Below, piece after piece: positions 1-9,425 of a DNA stretch of 64,000 nucleotides. This DNA is from Derxia lacustris. GTDB lineage: Bacteria > Pseudomonadota > Gammaproteobacteria > Burkholderiales > Burkholderiaceae_E. The translations under genes and the position numbers were made by a program. Within the stretch, counting starts at the first letter, position 1. The number at the start of each line of letters is the position of its first letter. Location: positions 186,001 through 250,000 of the forward strand of contig NZ_MUHU01000008.1 of the NCBI RefSeq assembly GCF_002105195.1, given 5' to 3'. The notes under the pieces are model-generated. The model ran no database searches. It was not told the origin of the DNA and saw only the letters and a program-made list of their open reading frames with translations.

Positions 1-552
1 GGCCGAGGCGAACGCGCCTACGACATTTATTCGCGCCTGTTGCGTGAACGGATCATCTTCCTCGTTGGCCCTGTGAACGACCAGAGTGCCAATCTCGTCG
101 TGGCGCAGATGCTTTTTCTTGAGTCGGAAAATCCGGACAAGGATATCTATCTGTATATCAATTCGCCTGGTGGTTCTGTTTACGCAGGTCTGGCGATTTA
201 CGACACGATGCAGTTCATCAAGCCGGATGTTTGTACGCTCTGCACCGGCTTGGCAGCCAGCATGGGGGCATTTCTCCTGACTGCGGGTGCCAAGGGCAAG
301 CGTATGGCACTGCCGAACTCGCGGATCATGATTCATCAGCCTTTGGGCGGCGCCCAAGGCCAAGCTTCCGATATCGAAATTCAGGCGCGGGAGATTCTGT
401 ATCTGCGTGAACGCCTGAATACGATCCTTTCCGAACGCACCGGACAGAGTATTGAGCGTATTGGTCGGGATACCGATCGCGACAATTTCTTGTCTGCCGA
501 AGGGGCTGTCGAATACGGTTTGATCGACAAGGTCATGACCAAGCGCGATTGA
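1..552 (+). CDS. clpP: ATP-dependent Clp protease proteolytic subunit ClpP (5' end cut by window)
   Basis: Serine peptidase that forms the double-ring chamber of ClpXP in the cytoplasm. The frame is open from base 1 and reads [20 protein letters not shown], the usual ClpP N-terminal sequence, so the true start lies before the window and the internal ATG-like starts are not real. The catalytic triad is visible: Ser in LAASMGAF (259-261), His in MIHQPLGG (334-336) and Asp in DRDNF (481-483). It ends 37 bases before clpX, the normal partner, so the two are probably co-transcribed. The identification is secure; only the first few residues are missing. Confidence 0.97.
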   Translation, partial: GRGERAYDIYSRLLRERIIFLVGPVNDQSANLVVAQMLFLESENPDKDIYLYINSPGGSVYAGLAIYDTMQFIKPDVCTLCTGLAASMGAFLLTAGAKGKRMALPNSRIMIHQPLGGAQGQASDIEIQAREILYLRERLNTILSERTGQSIERIGRDTDRDNFLSAEGAVEYGLIDKVMTKRD

Positions 553-589
553 GCGACGGTCTTTTCAAATAGCTTGGTAGAGGAAGCAA

Positions 590-1855
590 ATGACAGACAA
601 GAAGGGGACGTCGAGCGAGAAACTGCTGTATTGCTCGTTCTGCGGGAAAAGTCAGCACGAGGTCAAGAAGCTCATAGCGGGCCCCTCGGTCTTCATTTGC
701 GATGAATGCATTGAGCTTTGCAACGACATCATTCGCGAAGAGATCGCCCAAGACGCTCCGGCGACGAAGGGCGATTTACCTAGTCCGCGGGAGATTTGTC
801 AAATCCTCGACCAATATGTGATTGGTCAGGATACCGCCAAGAAAATTTTGGCAGTTGCTGTTTACAACCACTACAAACGCCTGAAGCACATGGGGGCAAA
901 AGACGAGGTCGAACTGGCCAAGTCTAATATTTTGCTGGTCGGGCCAACGGGTTCTGGCAAAACGTTATTGGCCCAGACTCTGGCGCGATTGCTCAATGTT
1001 CCGTTCGTAATGGCTGATGCAACCACTTTGACCGAAGCAGGTTATGTCGGCGAAGACGTGGAAAACATCATTCAGAAGTTGTTGCAGAATTGCAATTACG
1101 AAATTGAGAAGGCTCAGCGAGGAATTGTCTATATCGACGAAATCGACAAGATTTCTCGAAAGTCAGACAATCCTTCAATTACCCGGGATGTTTCCGGTGA
1201 AGGTGTGCAGCAGGCTTTGCTGAAGCTGATCGAGGGAACTGTGGCTAGTGTGCCGCCTCAAGGCGGGCGCAAACATCCGAACCAGGATTTTGTTCAGATC
1301 GACACTACAAACATTCTGTTCATATGCGGCGGAGCTTTTGACGGACTAGAAAAAGTAATCCGCAATCGATCTGAGCGTAGTGGGATCGGTTTTGGGGCTA
1401 CGGTTCGTAGTAAAAGCGAAACGGCGGTGGGGCAGTGGTTGCGTGATGTTGAACCTGAAGATTTGATCAAGTTCGGTATTATTCCTGAGCTCATTGGTCG
1501 TTTGCCGGTTATCGCGACCTTGGATGAGTTGAACGAGGACGCACTCATTCAAATTCTTGTTGAACCCAAAAATGCCTTGGTGAAGCAATATCAACGCTTG
1601 CTTCAAATGGAGGGGGTGGAACTTGAGTTCAGAGCGGATGCACTTCGGGCGATTGCCAAGAAGGCTCTGGCAAGGAAGACTGGTGCTCGTGGCTTGAGGT
1701 CAATTATTGAGCATGTTTTGTTGGAAAGTATGTTCGAGTTGCCCACGCTGGAAAATGTAGAGAAAGTGGTGGTCGATGAAAACTGCATTGCAAGCAATGG
1801 GGTTCCGTTGCTGATCTACGGTGACCTACCGAAAGTCGCTGCATCAGATCATTAA
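590..1855 (+). CDS. clpX: ATP-dependent Clp protease ATP-binding subunit ClpX
   Basis: AAA+ unfoldase that recognises and threads substrates into ClpP. At 421 residues it matches the family length. The N-terminal zinc-binding domain has four cysteines (CSFC near residues 15-18 and CDEC near 37-40). Walker A is GPTGSGKT near residue 117 and Walker B is VYIDEIDK near residue 180. The start is supported by GAGGAAG about 6 bases upstream of the ATG. It lies directly behind clpP and ahead of lon. Codon use is much less GC-rich than in genes beyond 6 kb. Confidence 0.98.
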   Translation: MTDKKGTSSEKLLYCSFCGKSQHEVKKLIAGPSVFICDECIELCNDIIREEIAQDAPATKGDLPSPREICQILDQYVIGQDTAKKILAVAVYNHYKRLKHMGAKDEVELAKSNILLVGPTGSGKTLLAQTLARLLNVPFVMADATTLTEAGYVGEDVENIIQKLLQNCNYEIEKAQRGIVYIDEIDKISRKSDNPSITRDVSGEGVQQALLKLIEGTVASVPPQGGRKHPNQDFVQIDTTNILFICGGAFDGLEKVIRNRSERSGIGFGATVRSKSETAVGQWLRDVEPEDLIKFGIIPELIGRLPVIATLDELNEDALIQILVEPKNALVKQYQRLLQMEGVELEFRADALRAIAKKALARKTGARGLRSIIEHVLLESMFELPTLENVEKVVVDENCIASNGVPLLIYGDLPKVAASDH

Positions 1856-1873
1856 AGACTGTGATCGAGAAGA

Positions 1874-1896
1874 AAAGGCCGCATGTAGCGGCCTTT
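1874..1896 (+). terminator. Hairpin terminator after clpX
   Basis: AAAGGCCGC (1874-1882), loop ATGTA, and GCGGCCTTT (1888-1896) form a perfect 9-bp stem 18 bases after the clpX stop. The U-tract is short and partly inside the 3' arm (TTTCGTCT). It probably separates clpPX transcripts from lon. Confidence 0.65.
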
Positions 1897-1949
1897 CGTC
1901 TATCTGAGTGATGGTACTTCTCTGCCGCAGATTTGCTCAAACAGAGGTA

Positions 1950-1976
1950 CTTGTTTTTGAGCGTATGATCCCAAGG
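1950..1976 (+). promoter_or_regulatory. Possible sigma-32 (heat-shock) promoter of lon
   Basis: CTTGTTT (1950-1956), 13 bases, then CCCAAGG (1970-1976) resembles the RpoH pattern CTTGAAA-N13-CCCCAT. It lies 32 bases before the lon start, after the clpX terminator. lon is a heat-shock gene in related bacteria, which fits. The match is partial. Confidence 0.4.
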
Positions 1977-2007
1977 TACCGGAAGAGCAAACCCAAGGAT
2001 TTTCCAC

Positions 2008-4452
2008 ATGTCGACTTCCAATACTCTGCCCGAAGAGCGCATGCAACTGCCGCTACTGCCGTTGCGCGACGTCGTGGTTTTCCCTCACATGGTGATCCCG
2101 CTCTTCGTTGGGCGCCCCAAGTCGATCAAGGCACTTGAGGCTGCGATGGAGGCAGGGAAAAGCATTGTCTTGGTTGCCCAGAAGACTGCTTCGAAGGATG
2201 AGCCTTCTGCCGAGGATATTTACGATATTGGCTGTGTCGCGAATATTCTTCAGATGCTGAAGCTCCCGGATGGGACAGTGAAAGTACTGGTCGAAGGCGG
2301 GCAGCGTGCGCGCATTGATGCGATTGAGGATGTTGAGACTCATCTCGTCTGCGACCTGACGCCTATTCGGCCTGATATTGGTGTCGGCGCCGAAATCGAG
2401 GCAATGCGGCGTACGCTTCTTCAGCAGTTTGAGCAGTATGTAAAGCTGAATAAAAAAATTCCTCAGGAAATATTGGCGAGCCTTGGCGGAATCGAGGATT
2501 CGGGTCGTCTTGCCGATACCATTGCCGCGCACTTGCTGCTCAAGTTAGAGCAAAAACAAAGTATTTTGGAGATGGCAGGTACTGCTCAGCGACTTGAGCA
2601 CCTGTTGACGCAACTTGAAACCGAACTCGACATTCTTCAAGTGGAGAAACGCATTCGAGGACGGGTCAAGCGGCAGATGGAAAAGTCGCAGCGCGAATAC
2701 TATTTGAATGAGCAGGTCAAGGCTATTCAGAAAGAACTTGGCGAAGGCGAGGAAGGGGCAGACATTGAGGAGCTTGAGAAGAAAATCAAGGCTGCTCACA
2801 TGCCGAAAGAAGCCAAGCTCAAAGCCGAATCTGAATTGAAGAAGCTTCGGTTGATGTCGCCGATGTCGGCTGAAGCGACTGTCGTGCGGAATTACATCGA
2901 TGTTCTGGTGAATTTGCCGTGGAAGAAAAAGAGCAAGGTCAACAATGATCTGACTCATGCGCAACAGGTGCTCGACTCCGATCATCATGGTCTAGAAAAG
3001 GTCAAGGAACGGATCCTTGAATATCTTGCTGTGCAGCAGCGTGTCGACAAGGTCAAGGCACCTATTCTTTGCCTTGTGGGTCCCCCCGGAGTCGGCAAGA
3101 CTTCATTGGGGCAATCCATTGCCAAGTCGACCAACCGCAAGTTTGTTCGCATGGCGCTAGGCGGTGTCAGGGATGAGGCCGAGATTCGCGGGCACCGCCG
3201 CACTTATATTGGTTCCATGCCTGGCAAGATTTTGCAAAGTCTGACCAAGTCGGGAGTACGGAATCCGCTATTTCTGCTCGATGAAGTCGACAAGATGGGG
3301 ATGGACTTTCGAGGGGATCCTTCGTCTGCATTGCTTGAGGTTTTGGATCCGGAGCAGAACCATACGTTTGCCGATCATTACGTTGAGGTCGATTTCGATC
3401 TTTCAGACGTCATGTTCGTTGCGACGGCAAATACGCTTAATTTGCCGCCAGCGCTACTTGATAGAATGGAAATCATCCGTCTTTCGGGATATACCGAAGA
3501 CGAGAAGGTCAGCATCGCAGAGCGTTATCTTCTGCCAAAGCAGATGCGCAACAACGGCGTGAAGGCAGCTGAATTGGTCGTTACCGATTCGGCGCTGCGT
3601 GATGTGATTCGTTATTACACACGTGAAGCTGGGGTGCGGTCACTGGAACGGGAAATCGGCAAGATTTGCCGCAAGGTAGTCAAGGCACTGCTGCTCCGGG
3701 AAACTGGTGGCGCCGGCGTTGTTGTGAATTCTGGGAATCTTGATAAATACCTTGGAGTTCGGCGCTTTACCTTCGGTGTCGCTGAAAGTGACAACCAGAT
3801 TGGTCAAGTAACAGGCTTGGCGTGGACCGAAGTTGGCGGTGAATTGCTGACTATCGAAGCTGTCGCTGTCCCGGGGAAAGGCCGTTCAACGACCACTGGC
3901 AAGCTTGGCGATGTGATGCAGGAGTCCATCAAGGCTGCAATGTCGGTAGTCAGAAAGCGTGCCAGCCGGCTCGGGATTCGTGCGGATTTCTACGAGAAGT
4001 TCGATATCCATGTTCACGTCCCCGAGGGTGCTACACCCAAGGATGGTCCTAGTGCAGGCGTGGCAATGACGACTGCATTGGTTTCGGTCCTGACTGAAAT
4101 TCCCGTGCGTGCCGATGTCGCGATGACGGGAGAGATAACCCTGCGTGGCGAAGTGCTGCCGATCGGTGGATTGAAAGAGAAGCTTCTTGCTGCGCTTCGT
4201 GGCGGTATCAAGACTGTTTTGATTCCCGAGGAAAACGTCAAGGATTTGGCGGATATTCCGGAGAATGTGAAAAGCAGAATCGAAATCGTTCCAGTCAAAT
4301 GGATCGACAAGGTGCTTGAACTGGCACTTGAGCGGCAACCGGTACCTTTGCCGGATGAGAAGGACGAAGCTGCTGCCGCAGTCCAGCCGCAGGAACTGCA
4401 AAAGGTTGTCGAAGGCAAGGACGGCGGTTCGGATGAGGTTGTAAAGCACTGA
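2008..4452 (+). CDS. lon: ATP-dependent protease Lon
   Basis: Homohexameric cytoplasmic AAA+ serine protease that removes misfolded and regulatory proteins. At 814 residues it is of normal bacterial LonA length. The order is an N-terminal substrate-binding region (about 1-200), a helical linker ([19 protein letters not shown] region), an AAA module with Walker A GPPGVGKT near residue 360 and Walker [10 protein letters not shown] near 421, and a C-terminal protease domain. The catalytic dyad is present: Ser682 in [10 protein letters not shown] and Lys723 in GGLKEKLLA. It is followed by hupB, the usual betaproteobacterial order. Confidence 0.98.
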   Translation: MSTSNTLPEERMQLPLLPLRDVVVFPHMVIPLFVGRPKSIKALEAAMEAGKSIVLVAQKTASKDEPSAEDIYDIGCVANILQMLKLPDGTVKVLVEGGQRARIDAIEDVETHLVCDLTPIRPDIGVGAEIEAMRRTLLQQFEQYVKLNKKIPQEILASLGGIEDSGRLADTIAAHLLLKLEQKQSILEMAGTAQRLEHLLTQLETELDILQVEKRIRGRVKRQMEKSQREYYLNEQVKAIQKELGEGEEGADIEELEKKIKAAHMPKEAKLKAESELKKLRLMSPMSAEATVVRNYIDVLVNLPWKKKSKVNNDLTHAQQVLDSDHHGLEKVKERILEYLAVQQRVDKVKAPILCLVGPPGVGKTSLGQSIAKSTNRKFVRMALGGVRDEAEIRGHRRTYIGSMPGKILQSLTKSGVRNPLFLLDEVDKMGMDFRGDPSSALLEVLDPEQNHTFADHYVEVDFDLSDVMFVATANTLNLPPALLDRMEIIRLSGYTEDEKVSIAERYLLPKQMRNNGVKAAELVVTDSALRDVIRYYTREAGVRSLEREIGKICRKVVKALLLRETGGAGVVVNSGNLDKYLGVRRFTFGVAESDNQIGQVTGLAWTEVGGELLTIEAVAVPGKGRSTTTGKLGDVMQESIKAAMSVVRKRASRLGIRADFYEKFDIHVHVPEGATPKDGPSAGVAMTTALVSVLTEIPVRADVAMTGEITLRGEVLPIGGLKEKLLAALRGGIKTVLIPEENVKDLADIPENVKSRIEIVPVKWIDKVLELALERQPVPLPDEKDEAAAAVQPQELQKVVEGKDGGSDEVVKH

Positions 4453-4509
4453 TGCAATTGCCGGCTTGCAGCATTGATTGGGCAGGCCGGCGATATTGCG
4501 ATCGCGTTA

Positions 4510-4537
4510 TTGACAGTGCCTACGAGTTTTGTATTGA
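4510..4537 (+). promoter_or_regulatory. Sigma-70-like promoter of hupB
   Basis: A perfect TTGACA (4510-4515) is followed after 16 bases by TATTGA (4532-4537), a weak -10. It lies 21 bases before the HU start codon. The 106-base gap after lon has no other gene. Confidence 0.5.
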
Positions 4538-4558
4538 AATTAAGCAGGGTTTGTTGGT

Positions 4559-4831
4559 GTGAACAAGACTGAATTGATCGATCATATTGCGAGGCAGGCA
4601 GACATATCGAAGGCTGCGGCTGGTCGGGCTCTGGATTCGCTGGTGCTGGCGGTGACTGAATCCCTGAAGGAGGGGCAGAGCGTCACCTTGGTCGGATTCG
4701 GGACATTTTCGGTGACGAGTCGGGCGGCGCGCAGTGGTCGGAATCCGAAGACCGGCGAGGCGATTGCGATCCAGGAAGCCAAGGTGCCGAAGTTCAGGGC
4801 TGGCAAGGCTTTGAAAGATGCGATAAACTAG
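4559..4831 (+). CDS. hupB: DNA-binding protein HU-beta
   Basis: Small histone-like protein that bends and compacts DNA in the nucleoid. It has 90 residues, the exact family length, beginning [11 protein letters not shown] and containing the conserved arm region GRNPKTGE (in [14 protein letters not shown]). The start is GTG at 4559; no ATG in frame fits the conserved N-terminus. It sits downstream of lon and just ahead of two tRNA genes. Confidence 0.97.
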   Translation: MNKTELIDHIARQADISKAAAGRALDSLVLAVTESLKEGQSVTLVGFGTFSVTSRAARSGRNPKTGEAIAIQEAKVPKFRAGKALKDAIN

Positions 4832-4870
4832 CGGTCTCGTTGGATCGATTTGGTTGGCGAAGGCATCAGC

Positions 4871-4946
4871 GGGTGCTTAGCTCAGTTGGTAGAGCGGCGC
4901 CCTTACAAGGCGTAGGTCGGGAGTTCGAGCCTCTCAGCACCCACCA
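4871..4946 (+). tRNA. tRNA-Val (anticodon TAC)
   Basis: A full cloverleaf folds over 76 bases. The acceptor arms are GGGTGCT and AGCACCC. The anticodon stem GCGCC/GGCGT encloses the loop CTTACAA, so the anticodon TAC reads GTA. The T loop is TTCGAGC, and CCA is encoded at 4944-4946. Confidence 0.97.
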
Positions 4947-4974
4947 AAGCACAGCCAAGTCTCTTCACGAATTC

Positions 4975-5051
4975 GGAGTGGTAGTTCAGTTGGTCAGAAT
5001 ACCGGCCTGTCACGCCGGGGGTCGCGGGTTCGAGCCCCGTCCACTCCGCCA
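4975..5051 (+). tRNA. tRNA-Asp (anticodon GTC)
   Basis: A 77-base cloverleaf with acceptor arms GGAGTGG and CCACTCC, anticodon loop CTGTCAC (GTC, reading GAC), T loop TTCGAGC and an encoded CCA at 5049-5051. It lies 28 bases after tRNA-Val, so the two form one transcription unit ending at the terminator that follows. Confidence 0.97.
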
Positions 5052-5058
5052 GAATGCA

Positions 5059-5092
5059 AGCGAATCGCTCCCGAGCGGTTCGCTTTTTTTTT
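5059..5092 (+). terminator. Rho-independent terminator of the tRNA unit
   Basis: AGCGAATCGCT (5059-5069), loop CCCG, AGCGGTTCGCT (5074-5084): an 11-bp stem with one G-U pair, running into nine T residues (5084-5092). This is a strong intrinsic terminator directly after tRNA-Asp. Confidence 0.92.
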
Positions 5093-5107
5093 GCCATTAA
5101 CTTTGGA

Positions 5108-6997
5108 ATGACCATGCTTGAATGGATCAGAACCAATAAGCGCTGGGCGCAAGTCATTCTTGCGCTGCTTATCTTGCCGTTTGCCTTTACAGGCATGCAG
5201 GGCTATTTCGAGCGCAACGAGCGCAATCGAGGACCGGCGGCGGTGGGAGGTACCGAAATCGCCCAGGCGGAACTCGATCGTGCAGTCAATGCGCAAGTCG
5301 ATCGCTTGAAGGCGACTTACGGCGACAAGGTTGATCGCGCCATGTTCGACACGCCGGAATTGCGCCGCTCGGTGCTGGATCAGCTCATCGATCAACGGGT
5401 TGCGGGCAATGCCGCCCGCGATATCGGGTTGGCGACGCCCGATGAATTGTTGCGTAAGACCATCGCTTCCGAGCCGTCGTTGCAGGAGAACGGAGCGTTC
5501 AGCCTGCAGAAATATCGGCAATTGATTGCTGCGCAAGGTGCGACCGAGCGCGATTTCGAGAACCGGATTCGTGAAGGCCTGGCGACCGATCAGTTGGTAA
5601 GCGTGCCGACGGCGGCTGCCCGCTTGCCGGCGGCATCGTCGGCGCAGGTTGTCGCGGCTCTCGGGCAGAAGCGCAGTGTTCAGTCGGTGGTGTTTGCGTC
5701 GGCCGATCTGGCCAGCGATGTGGTGCCGACCGATGAACAGATCGGCGCCTATTACGAGGCCAACAAGCGCCAGTTCCAGACGCAGGAAACCGTGGCCATC
5801 GAATACGTGGTGCTCGATGCAGCCAGCGTCGGGGCGAAGCTGGAAGTGCCCGAATCCGAGCTGCGCAGCTTTTACGAGCAAAACCAGGCGCGTTACGTGT
5901 CGCAGGAACAACGCGATGCGTCGCATATCCTGATCGCGGTGGCGGCGGATGCGAAGCCCGACGACATCGCGCGGGCCGAGAAGAAGGCCAACGAGGCGCT
6001 GGCCCGGGTCAAGGCGGCGCCGGCGTCGTTTGCCCAGGTGGCGCGCGAACTGTCGGACGATCCGGGTTCACGCACTGCGGGTGGCGCGCTTGGCAGCTTC
6101 GGTCGCGGCGCGATGGTCAAGCCCTTCGAGGATGCCGTCTTTGCCCTGCAGGCAGGCCAGATCAGCGGGCTGGTGCGGACCGATTTCGGCTTCCACATCA
6201 TCAAGCTGAATTCGGTGACGGGCGGCGGGACACGCCCGTTTGCCGAAGTGCGTGCCGCGATCGAGTCCGAGGTGCGGCGTCAGCTCGGCAAGCAGCGCTT
6301 TGCCGAGGCAGCGGAGCAATTCGGCAATCAGGTCTACGAGCAGCCGGACAGCCTGAAGCCGGTCGCCGACAAGCTCGGTCTGACCATTCAGCGCGCCGAT
6401 AAGCTGGCGCGTTCGGGCGGCGAAGGTGTGCTTGGCGAACGCAAGCTGCTCGACGCCGTGTTCTCCGACGATGCGATCAATGCGCATCACAACACTGCCG
6501 CGATCGAGGCCGGGCCGGATCGGCTGGTGTCGGCCCGGGTGGTCGAGCATGCCGCCGCGCAGACCCAGCCGCTCGACGCGGTGCGGCCGCAGATCGTCAG
6601 CCTGCTCAAGCGCCAGGAGGGTGCCGCTCGCGCGCTGCAACGCGGCCGCGATACGGTCCAGGCGCTCAAGTCGGCGCAGCCGCCGACCCTGGCCTTCGGC
6701 GCGGTGCAGGAGGTGAATCGGCTGGCGCCGACCGCCGGTCTGCCGCCGGCGGCCGTTGCCGCGATCTTCAGTGTCGATGCGAGCAAGCTGCCCGCCTATG
6801 CCGGTGCCGAGTTGCCGGGCGTGGGTTTCGCTGTCTACCGCATCACCGCGGTTACCGACGGCGCGATCGAGGCGCCGCAGGCCCAGGCGATCGGCGCCCA
6901 GTACGAACAGGCCGCCGCGCTGGCCGAAGCCAATGCCCTGGTGGGCGGCTTGCGCAGTCGCGCCAAGGTCGCCATTCACGAGGCGAAGTCGCGCTGA
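5108..6997 (+). CDS. ppiD: PpiD-like peptidyl-prolyl isomerase, periplasmic foldase anchored in the inner membrane
   Basis: Chaperone/isomerase that helps outer-membrane and periplasmic proteins fold. With the ATG at 5108 it has 629 residues. An N-terminal membrane anchor (about residues 12-32, AQVILALLILPFAFTGMQGY) is followed by a SurA-N-like region and a parvulin (PPIC) domain with ASHILIAV, GGALGSFGRGAMVKPFEDA and FGFHIIKL. The C-terminal half is less conserved. ATG 5114 (MLEWIRTNK) is an equally good start, as the family often begins with such a motif; a more upstream frame extension would run through the terminator and is rejected. Confidence 0.88.
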   Translation: MTMLEWIRTNKRWAQVILALLILPFAFTGMQGYFERNERNRGPAAVGGTEIAQAELDRAVNAQVDRLKATYGDKVDRAMFDTPELRRSVLDQLIDQRVAGNAARDIGLATPDELLRKTIASEPSLQENGAFSLQKYRQLIAAQGATERDFENRIREGLATDQLVSVPTAAARLPAASSAQVVAALGQKRSVQSVVFASADLASDVVPTDEQIGAYYEANKRQFQTQETVAIEYVVLDAASVGAKLEVPESELRSFYEQNQARYVSQEQRDASHILIAVAADAKPDDIARAEKKANEALARVKAAPASFAQVARELSDDPGSRTAGGALGSFGRGAMVKPFEDAVFALQAGQISGLVRTDFGFHIIKLNSVTGGGTRPFAEVRAAIESEVRRQLGKQRFAEAAEQFGNQVYEQPDSLKPVADKLGLTIQRADKLARSGGEGVLGERKLLDAVFSDDAINAHHNTAAIEAGPDRLVSARVVEHAAAQTQPLDAVRPQIVSLLKRQEGAARALQRGRDTVQALKSAQPPTLAFGAVQEVNRLAPTAGLPPAAVAAIFSVDASKLPAYAGAELPGVGFAVYRITAVTDGAIEAPQAQAIGAQYEQAAALAEANALVGGLRSRAKVAIHEAKSR

Positions 6998-7010
6998 GCT
7001 TCATTCGTTG

Positions 7011-7046
7011 TACCGCGATGCGGAATTGTGATTCCGCATCGCGGTA
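7011..7046 (+). terminator. Perfect 16-bp inverted repeat after ppiD
   Basis: TACCGCGATGCGGAAT (7011-7026), loop TGTG, ATTCCGCATCGCGGTA (7031-7046) pair without mismatch. It starts 13 bases after the ppiD stop. No T-run follows, so it may be a transcript-end hairpin, a bidirectional stop, or a protein-binding palindrome rather than a classic terminator. Confidence 0.6.
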
Positions 7047-7238
7047 TGCGAAGTCTCAAAAAGACGCCTTCATAATTTCGTATTGTGGATTTTGCTGTCC
7101 AAATAATGAAAATTAAAATATAAGCCATTGAATTAAAAAGAGAAAATAATAGTGTTGTTGAGCGATTGCTTATGCTGCTTCGCAATAACTCCTGCCTAAA
7201 CTGCCTGCTTCGTTTCCCAACCAAAGTAGGAGTTCTCC
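7047..7238 (+). promoter_or_regulatory. AT-rich upstream region of isocitrate lyase
   Basis: This 192-base gap is clearly AT-rich (for example around 7100-7150) compared with both flanking genes and must carry the aceA promoter. A clear -35/-10 pair could not be assigned. A good ribosome site, GTAGGAG, lies 7 bases before the ATG at 7239. Confidence 0.45.
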
Positions 7239-8528
<1,290 letters not shown>

Positions 8529-8582
8529 GCTGCCGTTGACGCGCCGGGCCTTGCGCCCGGTGCAGCCAGCGCGTAAAGAGAG

Positions 8583-8612
8583 CCGCCCCGCCCCCCGGGG
8601 CGGTTTTCTTTT
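8583..8612 (+). terminator. Rho-independent terminator of aceA
   Basis: CCGCCCC (8583-8589), a C-rich loop, and GGGGCGG (8597-8603) are followed by TTTTCTTTT. It lies 54 bases after the aceA stop. Confidence 0.85.
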
Positions 8613-8623
8613 GGGCGAACGAA

Positions 8624-9397
8624 ATGCAGATGGATGTGTTGCCGTGGCTGTGCGCCGCGGCGTTCTGTGCCGGCCTCATCGACGCGGCAGTCGGCGGCGG
8701 CGGACTGGTGCAGGTGCCGGCGCTGTTCGGCCTGATGCCCGACCGCGTGCCGGCCACGCTGCTCGGCAGCAACAAGCTGTCGGCGGCGGCCGGTACCTGC
8801 TTTGCGGTGCGCAGCTATGTGCGCCGGGTGAAGCTGCCGTGGCGACTGGTGACGCCGGCCGCAATCGGCGCGTTCGCGGGCTCGTTCGGTGGCGCTTCCG
8901 TGGTGTCGCGCGTGCCGGCAAGCTGGATGCGGCCGGTCGTGCTGGTGCTGATGCTCGTGATGGCGGCCTACACGCTGGCGCGCAAGGACTTCGGCCAGCA
9001 TCACGCGCCGGCGCGGATCGGTGCACGCCAGCTGGCGACGGCCACGCTGCTCGGCGCGGCCATCGGCTTTTACGACGGCGTGTTCGGGCCGGGCACGGGC
9101 AGCTTTCTGATCTTTCTGTTCGTGCGGGTGTTTGCGTTCGATTTCCTGCATGCGTCGGCGTCGGCCAAGGTGGTGAACCTGGGCACCAACCTCGCGGCGC
9201 TGCTGTTCTTCGTGCCGACCGGGCATGTGATGTGGGACGTGGCGCTGCCGATGGCCGCGTTCAACATCGCCGGGGCGCTGGCCGGCACGCGGCTGGCGGT
9301 GAAGCACGGCACGGGTTTTGTGCGCGTGCTGTTCATCGCGCTGGTGGCGACGCTGGCGGTCAAGCTCGGCTACGACATCTGGCGCTCGGTGGGCTGA
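8624..9397 (+). CDS. TauE/SafE (TSUP) family membrane permease
   Basis: Inner-membrane protein of the sulfite exporter TauE/SafE family, whose members move small sulfur-containing or organic anions. It has 257 residues with about eight hydrophobic segments. The typical N-terminal glycine-rich motif DAAVGGGGLVQVPALF is near residues 20-35, with GSNKLSAA further on and the second half-repeat GFYDGVFGPGTGSF in the middle. The substrate cannot be told from the sequence. It lies behind the aceA terminator and faces putA tail to tail, with a 28-base gap. Confidence 0.85.
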   Translation: MQMDVLPWLCAAAFCAGLIDAAVGGGGLVQVPALFGLMPDRVPATLLGSNKLSAAAGTCFAVRSYVRRVKLPWRLVTPAAIGAFAGSFGGASVVSRVPASWMRPVVLVLMLVMAAYTLARKDFGQHHAPARIGARQLATATLLGAAIGFYDGVFGPGTGSFLIFLFVRVFAFDFLHASASAKVVNLGTNLAALLFFVPTGHVMWDVALPMAAFNIAGALAGTRLAVKHGTGFVRVLFIALVATLAVKLGYDIWRSVG

Positions 9398-9425
9398 AGC
9401 GGCCGGGGCTGGCGACGGCGCGCAT

